From NCBI GenBank assembly GCA_017134815.1, contig CP071032.1, positions 2,476,001 to 2,540,000 of the forward strand: a stretch of DNA of 64,000 nt. Direction: 5' to 3'. The notes under the pieces are model-generated. The model was not told the DNA's origin. It saw nothing but the letters and a program-made list of their open reading frames with translations, and did no database searches. A program made the position numbers and the translations under genes. How positions within the stretch are numbered: the stretch's first letter is position 1; every line of letters starts with the position of its first letter. Origin of the DNA: Lentisphaerota bacterium. Its GTDB lineage: Bacteria > Verrucomicrobiota > Lentisphaeria > Victivallales > Victivallaceae. This document shows positions 23,470 through 31,659 of this stretch, in pieces.

Positions 23470-24921
23470 TTACGCCAGGTCTGCAACTACGGGTTTTCTG
23501 GCTGCCGCGGTTTCATCCAGACGTTTGACTGGAGTAGTAACCGGACATTTCAGAATTTCTTCCGGGTTGGTATCAACCATCTCGGCGATTTCAATCAAGG
23601 CACTGATGAATTCGTCAAGGGTTTCCTTCGACTCGGTTTCCGTAGGCTCGATCATCAAAGCTTCCGGCACTATCAGCGGAAAGTACATGGTCGGCGGATG
23701 GAAACCGCGATCAATCAGTGCCTTGGCAATATCCAGGGCATGAACACCTTTCTCCGCCTGCGGAGTAGCGGACATAACGCATTCATGCATGCAGACACGA
23801 TCGACTTTTTGTGCAAAGTGTTGCTTGAGGCGCACTCGCATATAGTTAGCGCTGAGAACAGCATTTTCGCTGACGCGCTTAAATCCTTCACGTCCCAATG
23901 AGAGCATATAGGCATAAGCTCTCAGGATAACTCCGAAGTTGCCGTAAAACGGGGCTATATAACCGATGCTGTCATCGCAGTGATACTGCAGGGCATAAGT
24001 ACCGTCGTTGCGTTTTTCGACACGTGATACCGGCAGGAACGGCACCAGGCATTCAGCAACGCCTACCGGGCCGGAGCCGGGGCCGCCGCCGCCATGCGGC
24101 GTGGCAAAAGTTTTATGCAGGTTGACGTGCATAACATCAAATCCGATGTCTCCGGGGCGTACCCGGCCCATGATGGCATTGAAGTTGGCTCCGTCACAAT
24201 AGTTAAGGCCGCCAGCCTGATGTACCAGTTCGCAAACTTCTTTGACATTTTGGTCAAACAATCCCAGGGTACTGGGGCAGGTCAGCATGAATCCAGCCAC
24301 ATTCGGACCAAGTTTGGACTTAAGATCCTCGATACAGACATTGCCTTCGTCATCGGTTGCAACTTCGCGGCATTCAAAGCCGCTTACGGCCGCACTGGCC
24401 GGGTTGGTGCCGTGAGCAGCATCTGGAATCAACATAATTTTACGGGCTTCGTCGCCACGGGCTTTATGATATGCTGCAATCAGCATTACTCCGGTAAGCT
24501 CGCCATGAGCTCCTGCCAGTGGCTGCATGGTGCAGTCAGCAAAGCCAAGCAGTTCAGACAGGATGCGCTGAGCTTCATAGATAACTGCCAGAGCGCCTTG
24601 AGTCAGAGCGCCGCCGTGCCGCAGCTGCGGCAGCAGCGGGTGCAGGTCGGCGAAGCCGGGAAGTACCGCGATGCGCTCGTGAAATTTAGGATTGTATTTC
24701 ATGGTGCAGGAGCCCAGCGGATAAAAGTTGGTGTCCACACCCATATTTTTACGGCTCAACAGAGTATAATGGCGCACTGCGTCCTGTTCAGTTACTTCCG
24801 GCAGTTCAGCAGCTTTTGCCCTGCGGAATTTTTCAGGAACTGCACAGGCGGCAGGTACATCTGTACGTGGCAGTGAAGTGCCTCTGCGACCCTTCTGGCT
24901 TTTAGCGAAAATCAGTTCCAC
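23470..24921 (-). CDS. gcvPB: Glycine dehydrogenase (decarboxylating) subunit 2
   Basis: The 483-residue protein is the C-terminal half of the P-protein of the glycine cleavage system, which decarboxylates glycine with PLP and passes the aminomethyl group to GcvH. The PLP-binding Lys lies in VNLHKTFATPHGGGGPGSGP. Other signatures are LGSCTMKYNPKF near residue 71 and IPDAAHGTNPASAA. The split P-protein is common in PVC bacteria, Firmicutes and archaea. It overlaps gcvPA by 10 nt, consistent with coupled translation of an obligate heterodimer. Confidence 0.97.
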   Translation of the reverse strand: MELIFAKSQKGRRGTSLPRTDVPAACAVPEKFRRAKAAELPEVTEQDAVRHYTLLSRKNMGVDTNFYPLGSCTMKYNPKFHERIAVLPGFADLHPLLPQLRHGGALTQGALAVIYEAQRILSELLGFADCTMQPLAGAHGELTGVMLIAAYHKARGDEARKIMLIPDAAHGTNPASAAVSGFECREVATDDEGNVCIEDLKSKLGPNVAGFMLTCPSTLGLFDQNVKEVCELVHQAGGLNYCDGANFNAIMGRVRPGDIGFDVMHVNLHKTFATPHGGGGPGSGPVGVAECLVPFLPVSRVEKRNDGTYALQYHCDDSIGYIAPFYGNFGVILRAYAYMLSLGREGFKRVSENAVLSANYMRVRLKQHFAQKVDRVCMHECVMSATPQAEKGVHALDIAKALIDRGFHPPTMYFPLIVPEALMIEPTETESKETLDEFISALIEIAEMVDTNPEEILKCPVTTPVKRLDETAAARKPVVADLA

Positions 24922-26252
24922 AGTACGCCCTCCAGTGCATTAGCCAGAGCTTTGATTTCTTCTCTGGTGCGTTTTTCAGTTACAGCAACCAGCAGCTGGT
25001 TACTGCGATCGGCATAATAACGTCCAAGCGGGAAGCCTGCGGCAAAGCCTTTGTCAATCATTTTGCCCACAGCTTCACCGGCGTCCATCGGCAGCTTTAT
25101 TACAAATTCGTTGAAGAAAGCGTCGCCGCCAACCGGTTCAACTCCTTTAATGGCCAGCAGCTGCTCTCTGGCAAAGACTGCTTTTGCCGCACAGAGCTCA
25201 GCAACATCAATCAGTCCCTGCTTGCCGACGCAGCTTAAGTAAACCAGCGCAGACAGAGCACAAAGATTTTCATTGGTGCAGATGTTTGACATTGCGGCTT
25301 CGCGGCGAATATGCTGTTCGCGGGTCTGCAGGGTCAAGACAAAACCTTCGCGGCCGTCGGCATCGGCAGTGCGACCGCAGATACGGCCGGGCATTTTGCG
25401 CATAAGTTTTTCGGTAACCGCCATGAATCCAAGATAAGGTCCGCCAAAGCTGAGTGGTATTCCCATGCTCTGCCCTTCGCCGGTGACAATATCAAATCCG
25501 AGTTCTCCGGGTGGAGTCAGCAATGCCAGGGAAATCGGGTAAGTTGAGCAGACAGCCATTGCTTTTCCGGCATGGATTTGAGCTGTAAATTCCGACCAGT
25601 CTTCAATTGTTCCGAAAACATTCGGGTACTGGACCATAACACAGGCGGTAGCATCAGTGACAGCATCCAGCAGGGCCTGCTGGTTTGAGTCAGCGGTGCC
25701 GGCGGGGACAGATATAAGTTCAATATCAAGGTTACTGCTGTAGCACTCGATCATTTTGCGGAAAATCGGAGAAACCGCTTCTGAGATTACTACCTGTCGG
25801 CGTCTGGTCGCTCTGACTGCCATCATCATGGCCTCAAACAGCGCAGTACCGCCGTCATAGAGTGAGGCGTTGGCAACCGGCATACCGGTAAGCCTGCAGA
25901 TCATGGACTGGTATTCGTATATTGCCTGCAGAGTGCCCTGGGATGCCTCCGGCTGATAAGGGGTGTAAGCGGTATAAAATTCTGTTCTGGAGGTAATGTC
26001 GGAAACAGCGGCAGGAATAATATGGTCGTAGTATCCGGCTCCGAGAAAATTAACCAGTTCTGATGCGTTCTTGGCAGCCAGTTGCTTGAGATTACTGACT
26101 ACTTCGAATTCGGACAGGCCATGGGGAAGGCTGTCCAGCGAAGGCTCGGGGACGGTGACCTGGGCCTGCCGCCACATCTCAGCAAAGTCCGCACAGCCGA
26201 TGTGTTTAAACATCTCTTCGCGGTCGGCTTGAGTGTTAGCGATATATGGCAA
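24912..26252 (-). CDS. gcvPA: Glycine dehydrogenase (decarboxylating) subunit 1
   Basis: The 446-residue protein is the N-terminal half of the split P-protein. Signatures include LVNFLGAGYYDHIIPAAVSD, FYTAYTPYQPEASQGTLQAI and GEGQSMGIPLSFGGPYLGFM. It completes the PLP site with GcvPB. It is preceded by a 110-bp gap after gcvH that contains a perfect TGGCCGC-tttt-GCGGCCA hairpin (26311-26328), which could reduce read-through or stabilise the upstream mRNA. Confidence 0.97.
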   Translation of the reverse strand: MPYIANTQADREEMFKHIGCADFAEMWRQAQVTVPEPSLDSLPHGLSEFEVVSNLKQLAAKNASELVNFLGAGYYDHIIPAAVSDITSRTEFYTAYTPYQPEASQGTLQAIYEYQSMICRLTGMPVANASLYDGGTALFEAMMMAVRATRRRQVVISEAVSPIFRKMIECYSSNLDIELISVPAGTADSNQQALLDAVTDATACVMVQYPNVFGTIEDWSEFTAQIHAGKAMAVCSTYPISLALLTPPGELGFDIVTGEGQSMGIPLSFGGPYLGFMAVTEKLMRKMPGRICGRTADADGREGFVLTLQTREQHIRREAAMSNICTNENLCALSALVYLSCVGKQGLIDVAELCAAKAVFAREQLLAIKGVEPVGGDAFFNEFVIKLPMDAGEAVGKMIDKGFAAGFPLGRYYADRSNQLLVAVTEKRTREEIKALANALEGVLWN

Positions 26253-26362
26253 TTTATCGGTCTCCTGTGTTTTAAAATTTTATGAATCCAATGTTTTTGT
26301 TTGCGATGCGTGGCCGCTTTTGCGGCCAGCATTTCGCTTGCAAGGCAGGGTGAGTCAGCGGC

Positions 26363-26737
26363 TCAGGAAATTTCCTTAAGGAATTTCTGATAGGCATCTT
26401 CACTCATCATGTCGTCAAGTTCAGATGAGTCAAAACCGGAAATTCTGCAAATCCAGCCTTTGTCCTCAGGAGAATCATTGACCAGGTTGGGCTCGTCTTC
26501 AAGATTTTCATTTACAGCTGAAACAGTACCGCTGAGCGGGCTGTAAATATCGGAAGCGGCTTTCACTGATTCAACAACACCCAGAGTGTCACCGATTGTC
26601 ACATCATCGCCTTCGGCAGGCAGTTCAACATAGGTGATATCGCCAAGCTCATTTGCAGCATATTCAGATATCCCGATTGTAGCAACATTGCCTTCCACAA
26701 CAATCCACTCATGATCTTCAGAATAGTATCTCATCAA
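26363..26737 (-). CDS. gcvH: Glycine cleavage system H protein
   Basis: The 124-residue lipoyl carrier has the lipoylation site Lys59 in TLGVVESVKAASDIYSPLSG and the typical N-terminus YYSEDHEWIVVEGNVATIGI. It shuttles the aminomethyl intermediate between P-, T- and L-proteins. It sits between gcvT and gcvPA in the same direction, about 110 bp from each. No lpd gene is in the window, so the L-protein must be encoded elsewhere. Confidence 0.97.
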   Translation of the reverse strand: MMRYYSEDHEWIVVEGNVATIGISEYAANELGDITYVELPAEGDDVTIGDTLGVVESVKAASDIYSPLSGTVSAVNENLEDEPNLVNDSPEDKGWICRISGFDSSELDDMMSEDAYQKFLKEIS

Positions 26738-26848
26738 TCATTTTCCTTACAGTTAATTTTAAAACTCGGATGACAATCCCCATGAGATTGCAATTAGACA
26801 TTAAAACCTTAAAAATTCAAGCTATTTATTTTTAAATAAAAGAAGAAT

Positions 26849-27961
26849 TTAAAGTTTTTTTCTTACCGAGCCGTCCTTGTAAAATGGTAATTCTGTCACA
26901 GTTCCCGTGAGTGTTGCGCGTCCGGCGGAAAGTTCAACTGTATCACCGATGCCGGTTTTTGAATCTGACTTGATATATCCCATTGCTACTGAGTTGCCTA
27001 CGGACGGAGCAAAGGCGCCTGATGTGACTACTCCGATAACCCGTTCATTAACAATAATATCAGCTCCGGCACGAGCGGCGCGACGACCCTCCAGAGCGAT
27101 TGCTGCCAGTTTCCACTCAGGGCTTGAAGCCACCAGGGCAGCTTTGCCGGTAAAGTTGCGGTCTGGATTATCATCAATTTTAAGCATTGGACCGTAGCCG
27201 GCATCCAGTGGAGTATGCTGAGCATCAAGTTCGTGACCGTAAAGCGCATAACCGACTTCGAGGCGAAGTGTGTCACGGGCGCCAAGTCCGACTGGTTTTA
27301 CCTGCTCAAAGCTCAGCAGGTAATTCCACATGTCAACGGCTTTAGCTGCGTCAAAATACAGTTCAAATCCCAGCTCTCCGGTATAGCCGGTACGACTGAT
27401 GAGTATAGGGGTGCCGTTTAATTCAATTCTGCCCCACCTGAAATATCTCGGAAGTTCCGCAACATCAATACCTGCCGCAGCAAGTACTTCAGCTGACTCA
27501 GGTCCCTGCAGGTCAAGTTTCGCGGTCTGATCTGAAACATCTTCAAAAGTGATACATGCAGGCAGCTGTGATTTAATGCGCTCCGCATCGCTGTATCTGG
27601 TCCCCGCATTAACTACAATAAAGAATTCCTCTTCATCAAGCCGGTATACAATAAGGTCGTCCATGACTTTGCCGTCATCATTCAGGAGGAAGTTATATCG
27701 GCATACACCGATCGGCTGATTAAAAACAGGACGGGCAAAGATGCGGTCAAGGGCATCAAGTGCTCCAACCCCGTTAACTTTAAATTCACCCATGTGGCAG
27801 ATATCAAACAATGCAGCATGGTTTCGGCAATGAGTATGTTCGGCAATGATTCCTTCCTGGTATTGAACCGGCATATTCCAACCGGCAAAAGGTACCATTT
27901 TGGCCCCGAGAGATTCGTGACAGGCCTGCAGCGGAGTATTAAAGACTTGATCAGCTACCAT
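26849..27961 (-). CDS. gcvT: Glycine cleavage system T protein (aminomethyltransferase)
   Basis: The 370-residue enzyme transfers the methylene group to tetrahydrofolate. Signatures are PFAGWNMPVQYQEGIIAEHT near the N-terminus, the folate-contact region ISRTGYTGELGFELYFDAA, and LGARDTLRLEVGYALYGHEL with the key Asp-Arg pair. It is first in the gcvT-gcvH-gcvPA-gcvPB unit. A promoter lies about 110 bp upstream. I looked for a glycine riboswitch in 27962-28301 and saw none. Confidence 0.97.
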   Translation of the reverse strand: MVADQVFNTPLQACHESLGAKMVPFAGWNMPVQYQEGIIAEHTHCRNHAALFDICHMGEFKVNGVGALDALDRIFARPVFNQPIGVCRYNFLLNDDGKVMDDLIVYRLDEEEFFIVVNAGTRYSDAERIKSQLPACITFEDVSDQTAKLDLQGPESAEVLAAAGIDVAELPRYFRWGRIELNGTPILISRTGYTGELGFELYFDAAKAVDMWNYLLSFEQVKPVGLGARDTLRLEVGYALYGHELDAQHTPLDAGYGPMLKIDDNPDRNFTGKAALVASSPEWKLAAIALEGRRAARAGADIIVNERVIGVVTSGAFAPSVGNSVAMGYIKSDSKTGIGDTVELSAGRATLTGTVTELPFYKDGSVRKKL

Positions 27962-28069
27962 GGCAAAATTTCCTTGAGTTTTTATTCAGACCTCTGTTGT
28001 TAATACAGGATGTTTATTGTCAGATATATTTCAGGCGCTCTTAACCCTAAAAAATATTTCTCGTGCAAT

Positions 28070-28098
28070 ATAATAATACGTACTTGATAATTTGTAAA
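28070..28098 (-). promoter_or_regulatory. Likely sigma-70 promoter of the gcv operon
   Basis: On the minus strand TTTACA (28093-28098) and TATTAT (28070-28075) are separated by 17 nt, about 110 nt upstream of the gcvT start. The surrounding 27962-28301 is AT-rich, with A/T runs upstream of the -35, and contains no gene. Confidence 0.5.
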
Positions 28099-28301
28099 TA
28101 GCTTTTTTGAAAAAAAGTCAATAAAAAGCGCATTTTTTTTGAATATAATATATTTTTAAGGGTGTTTTTAAGAATAAAACTTTGAAATGAAGCGATGTCT
28201 AAGAATAATCTTCTTTTGTGGTGCGTTGATGTAATTGCAGCTTTAGTTTATGCAGAACACAGGGCTGATTGAGGGGGAAATGCTGGACAGGCGTTCAAGG
28301 A

Positions 28302-30152
28302 TTACCAGTCAAGCTTGAGGGATAATATATTTGACACATAGGACATTACACCGTGCCTGAATGCATTTTCCATTTCTTCCGCAACCCGCTTTGCATCCAT
28401 AAATGGAGAATTTCTTAGTTTGTCGCGCAGACTTTTGCGTAACTCAATCAATCCTCTGATGTTTTCCGGCTGATTTGCAGCAATGTCCAGATACGCTTTT
28501 TCAGAAGAGGCGACAAATTTCTCCAGTCCCAGTCTTTTCATTATGGCCATGCCCACTCGGGAAGCATGTGGTAATTCATACATCGTCACGACCGGCACTC
28601 CCATCCATAAAGCTTCAAAGGTTGTAGTGGTGCCGTTATAAGGGAATGTGTCCAGTGCGACATCAACTTCATTATAAATTTCCAGGTGGCTATTGATTTC
28701 AGGTTCAAAGCCGCGCAGGATAATACGGCCGCTGGCAATCCCCTGAGCTTCAAACTGCTCCATGACATGCTGACGGACAGAGTTTGCCGAGAGTGAGCTG
28801 TTTTTGAGCAGGATTCTGGTGTTGAGGTTACTTCGCAGCAGTTTTCCCCAGAGTTTTATCTGCAGCGGAGTGATCTTTGCCTGATTATTAAATGAGCCGT
28901 AAGTGAAGTAACCGTTATCCAGGCAGGGCAGGGCTTTGACCCTGGGGGTATTGGCCGGCGGGGTATAGGCCCAGAAGCCGTTTTTGAAGCGAATAATTTC
29001 TTCATGGCAGGAGCCGTCCGACTGTTCGGTGTCTGTATAGCGGTCACCAATCCTGAAGTCAATGTTATGCAGGCCGGAGGATCCAGGGTAGCCCAGGTAG
29101 GATACCTGTACCGGTGCAGAACGCTTTCCAAATATCTGCAGCCGTTTGCCCAGTGTGTGTCCAAAAAGGTCAACCAGCACGTCAATACGGTCGTTTTTAA
29201 TCATTTTTCTGACTTGCTCATTTGTTTTACGGCTGATATCACGCCAGTGTGGTGTCCACTTTTTTATTCGAGCTGTTATTTCATCAGGTACTTCAACATC
29301 TGAGTAGCAGAAAACCTCAACTTTGTGTGTATTGTGATTCTGCAGCAACGGCTCAATAAAGCAGGCAACTGAATGCTGCCGGAAATCTCCTGACACATAG
29401 CCTATTCTTAGCCTCCTCGTTGCCACTGTCAGGTCAAGATTTAAAACATCCCAGAAACTGAACTTTCGTTTGCTGACATTTTTGTTGAGCAGAATTTTTT
29501 CCCACTTGGCCGCTTCTGATGTAATTCTGTCAGTTGAATTCTTGAAATAGTTATAGGCAAAAATCAGTCCCGATCTGACTTCAAGAACATCCGGTTTGAA
29601 TTTTAATGAACGCCTGAAGCAGTGAATTGCTTCTCCGGGCATACCCCGCAGCAGCTGCAACTGTCCCATCGTTGCCAGAAGCCTGCTGTTTTTCGGATGA
29701 GCGCTGAGCCCGCGCGAACAAACGCTGAAAGCTTCATCCAGGTCAGTGTATCCCAGGATATGGCACAGGTTGGCAATTGCCGGGGCATAATCAGGCTGCA
29801 GTTCAAGCACCCGCCGGTACTGGGTAATTGCATCTTTAATCTGAGAACAGCGCTCTAAGGCAACTCCAAGAAAGTATTCCCGACTTACAGTGTCCGGTTT
29901 GGCGGCAGCTGCTCTGGAAAGGAAACGTAAGGCGTCGGAGCCGCGTTTTTCGTTAAGGGCCAGCATCCCGTTGAGCAGGCAGATGGTGGAGTTTTTATGT
30001 TCATGCGGTTGAATACTTTGGATGATTTCCCGCGTCTTTTTCAGATCTCGTTTAGAATAGGCCTTAAAAGCACGGTCAAGCTGACGGCTTATAAATCTTT
30101 GCCGTCTTCTGACCGGAGTAGTTCTTTTCAGCCTGCGCCAGTATGTACGCAT
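28302..30152 (-). CDS. TPR-containing O-GlcNAc transferase-like protein (GT41, SPINDLY type)
   Basis: The 616-residue protein has a basic N-terminus and about five TPR-like helical repeats (roughly residues 20-205). A GT41 catalytic region follows: LRIGYVSGDFRQHSVACFIE, VDLFGHTLGKRLQIFGKRSA, PVQVSYLGYPGSSGLHNIDF, and the sugar-nucleotide end VDVALDTFPYNGTTTTFEAL with WMGVPVVTM. The family transfers GlcNAc, fucose or other sugars to Ser/Thr of proteins; the donor cannot be told from the sequence. There is no signal peptide, so it should act in the cytoplasm. It is separated from tcdA by about 40 bp, so co-transcription is likely. Confidence 0.9.
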   Translation of the reverse strand: MRTYWRRLKRTTPVRRRQRFISRQLDRAFKAYSKRDLKKTREIIQSIQPHEHKNSTICLLNGMLALNEKRGSDALRFLSRAAAAKPDTVSREYFLGVALERCSQIKDAITQYRRVLELQPDYAPAIANLCHILGYTDLDEAFSVCSRGLSAHPKNSRLLATMGQLQLLRGMPGEAIHCFRRSLKFKPDVLEVRSGLIFAYNYFKNSTDRITSEAAKWEKILLNKNVSKRKFSFWDVLNLDLTVATRRLRIGYVSGDFRQHSVACFIEPLLQNHNTHKVEVFCYSDVEVPDEITARIKKWTPHWRDISRKTNEQVRKMIKNDRIDVLVDLFGHTLGKRLQIFGKRSAPVQVSYLGYPGSSGLHNIDFRIGDRYTDTEQSDGSCHEEIIRFKNGFWAYTPPANTPRVKALPCLDNGYFTYGSFNNQAKITPLQIKLWGKLLRSNLNTRILLKNSSLSANSVRQHVMEQFEAQGIASGRIILRGFEPEINSHLEIYNEVDVALDTFPYNGTTTTFEALWMGVPVVTMYELPHASRVGMAIMKRLGLEKFVASSEKAYLDIAANQPENIRGLIELRKSLRDKLRNSPFMDAKRVAEEMENAFRHGVMSYVSNILSLKLDW

Positions 30153-30194
30153 TCAACTCTCTCGTGTTTTTTGCTGTTCGAATGTTTGCCTGTT

Positions 30195-30953
30195 TCAGCA
30201 GCTGCTTTGTCCGGTTAATTCTCTCAAAACTACTGAAGCGCAGCAGCAGCCGAATGTCGGCGGCATATATGAAATTGTTCCCACTACAGAACCGCACTTG
30301 CCGCTGTCTGCATCCTCAAAGGCATGTACTGCGTGCGGTGGTACATCTTCAGGTGAAAAAACCGCTTTAAATCCTTTTCTGATGCCGCGACGATGCAGTC
30401 TTTTTCGGATTGCTTTGGCCAGTGGGCAGTTATATGATTTTGAAATGTCCGCGATCTGGACTCTGGTCGGGTCGGTTTTTCCGCCTGCACCCATTGAGCT
30501 GACCAGCGGGTAGCCTGTTTCAACACATTTGCTGATCAGGTTGACTTTTGGAGACAAAGTGTCAATTGCGTCAACGACATAGTCATATTTGTAAGCGTTC
30601 AGAACTTCATCTGTAAGTTCATCACGTAAAAAGAGTTCAAGCGGGGTGATTTCAGCTTCTGGGTTGATGTCACGCAGTCGGTCAGCCATCAGCCCGGCCT
30701 TGCTGCGTCCTTCTGTACTGGAAAGTGCCGGCAACTGGCGATTCCGGTTTGAAGCCTCTACGGCATCGGAGTCGACTACAGTCATTTTTCCCACCCCGGC
30801 CCGACAGATCAGTTCGGCGGCATAAGCGCCGACTCCGCCAAGCCCGACAACCAGAACTCTGGAGTTTTTAAGTATTTCAAGTCCCTCACGCTTAAGCAGC
30901 ATGGCGGTGCGCTGCTGCCACTGGGGGACTTTTTCAATTAGTGGTAATGTCAT
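30195..30953 (-). CDS. tcdA: tRNA threonylcarbamoyladenosine dehydratase
   Basis: The 252-residue protein belongs to the ThiF/MoeB E1-like family. It has ATP-binding VLVVGLGGVGAYAAELICRA (residues about 33-52), VVDSDAVEASNRNRQLPAL, and the TcdA-type middle VDAIDTLSPKVNLISKC and MGAGGKTDPTRVQIADISK. It cyclises t6A to ct6A at position 37 of ANN-decoding tRNAs. It has the C-terminal GSVVGTISYMPPTFGCCCAS typical of TcdA/CsdL. It overlaps the tatD-like gene by 20 nt. Confidence 0.9.
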   Translation of the reverse strand: MTLPLIEKVPQWQQRTAMLLKREGLEILKNSRVLVVGLGGVGAYAAELICRAGVGKMTVVDSDAVEASNRNRQLPALSSTEGRSKAGLMADRLRDINPEAEITPLELFLRDELTDEVLNAYKYDYVVDAIDTLSPKVNLISKCVETGYPLVSSMGAGGKTDPTRVQIADISKSYNCPLAKAIRKRLHRRGIRKGFKAVFSPEDVPPHAVHAFEDADSGKCGSVVGTISYMPPTFGCCCASVVLRELTGQSSC

Positions 30954-31659
30954 CAGGTAAAAACAACCTCTTGAAATTTCTTCTCATGACGGCTTTTAGT
31001 TCCTGGTCACTGAGATCCAGTACTTCGCCTGCCCGGGCATAAACAGACTTTACACTAACATTGGAATCGTCAGTTTCAAGGGCAATGAGATTGAAATACT
31101 TCGGGTTGGCACGAAGAAAATCAGGAACATCCTGCCGGTTGAGGGCCGCGAGGCCGAACGAAACCATACAGTTGTGTTTAAAAAGCTGCTCAAGCAGCGG
31201 CGGCTTTCCATTGTAACCGTGTATCATTACAGGCAGTTCTGGAGCAAACTGTTTTTTCAGGGTAATTATTTCCGGGTAAAAGCGTACACAGTGAACAATA
31301 ACTGGCTTGCTGAGTCTGACGGCAATTTTCAGGATTTCTGAGAACACAACGATTTGTGTCGCTGCCGCGGGGCCGCGGGTTTTGTCAAGCCCGGTTTCTC
31401 CAATAGCAATAACCTGCGGATGCTGCAATAATTTTTCCAGCTTTTCAAGGCGCTGCATTGACTGGTCGTAGTTACCTTTCAAGCTCCAGGGATGAATTCC
31501 AACGCTGAATAAAGTGCTGCTGTCGCACTCATTCACCCTTTGAAGAAAGTCTTCAGGATCACAGGATACTATATTCAGATAATGCGGAGCCTTAAAGTTC
31601 TGATGAGTGTGAAAATCAATATATTCGATTTCCTTAAGATCGCCTGGAGATAACTTCAT
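30934..31659 (-). CDS. TatD family metal-dependent hydrolase
   Basis: The 241-residue protein has the TatD metal motif YIDFHTHQNF (HxH), the central VIAIGETGLDKTRG Glu, KPVIVHCVRF with a metal His, PVMIHGYNG, and the final LIALETDDSNVSV (Asp). TatD proteins are 3'-5' exonucleases or D-aminoacyl-tRNA-type hydrolases. At 241 residues with an LDKTRG variant it is closer to the Bacteroidetes/PVC branch. It overlaps the kinase gene upstream by 26 nt and tcdA downstream, so kinase, TatD, TcdA and OGT form one run on the minus strand. Confidence 0.85.
   Translation of the reverse strand: MKLSPGDLKEIEYIDFHTHQNFKAPHYLNIVSCDPEDFLQRVNECDSSTLFSVGIHPWSLKGNYDQSMQRLEKLEKLLQHPQVIAIGETGLDKTRGPAAATQIVVFSEILKIAVRLSKPVIVHCVRFYPEIITLKKQFAPELPVMIHGYNGKPPLLEQLFKHNCMVSFGLAALNRQDVPDFLRANPKYFNLIALETDDSNVSVKSVYARAGEVLDLSDQELKAVMRRNFKRLFLPDDITTN

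Noticed and set aside
27962-28301. Glycine riboswitch upstream of gcvT
   Set aside because: The region is A/T-rich and lacks the paired GGAGAG-type aptamer motifs; only a promoter is supported.
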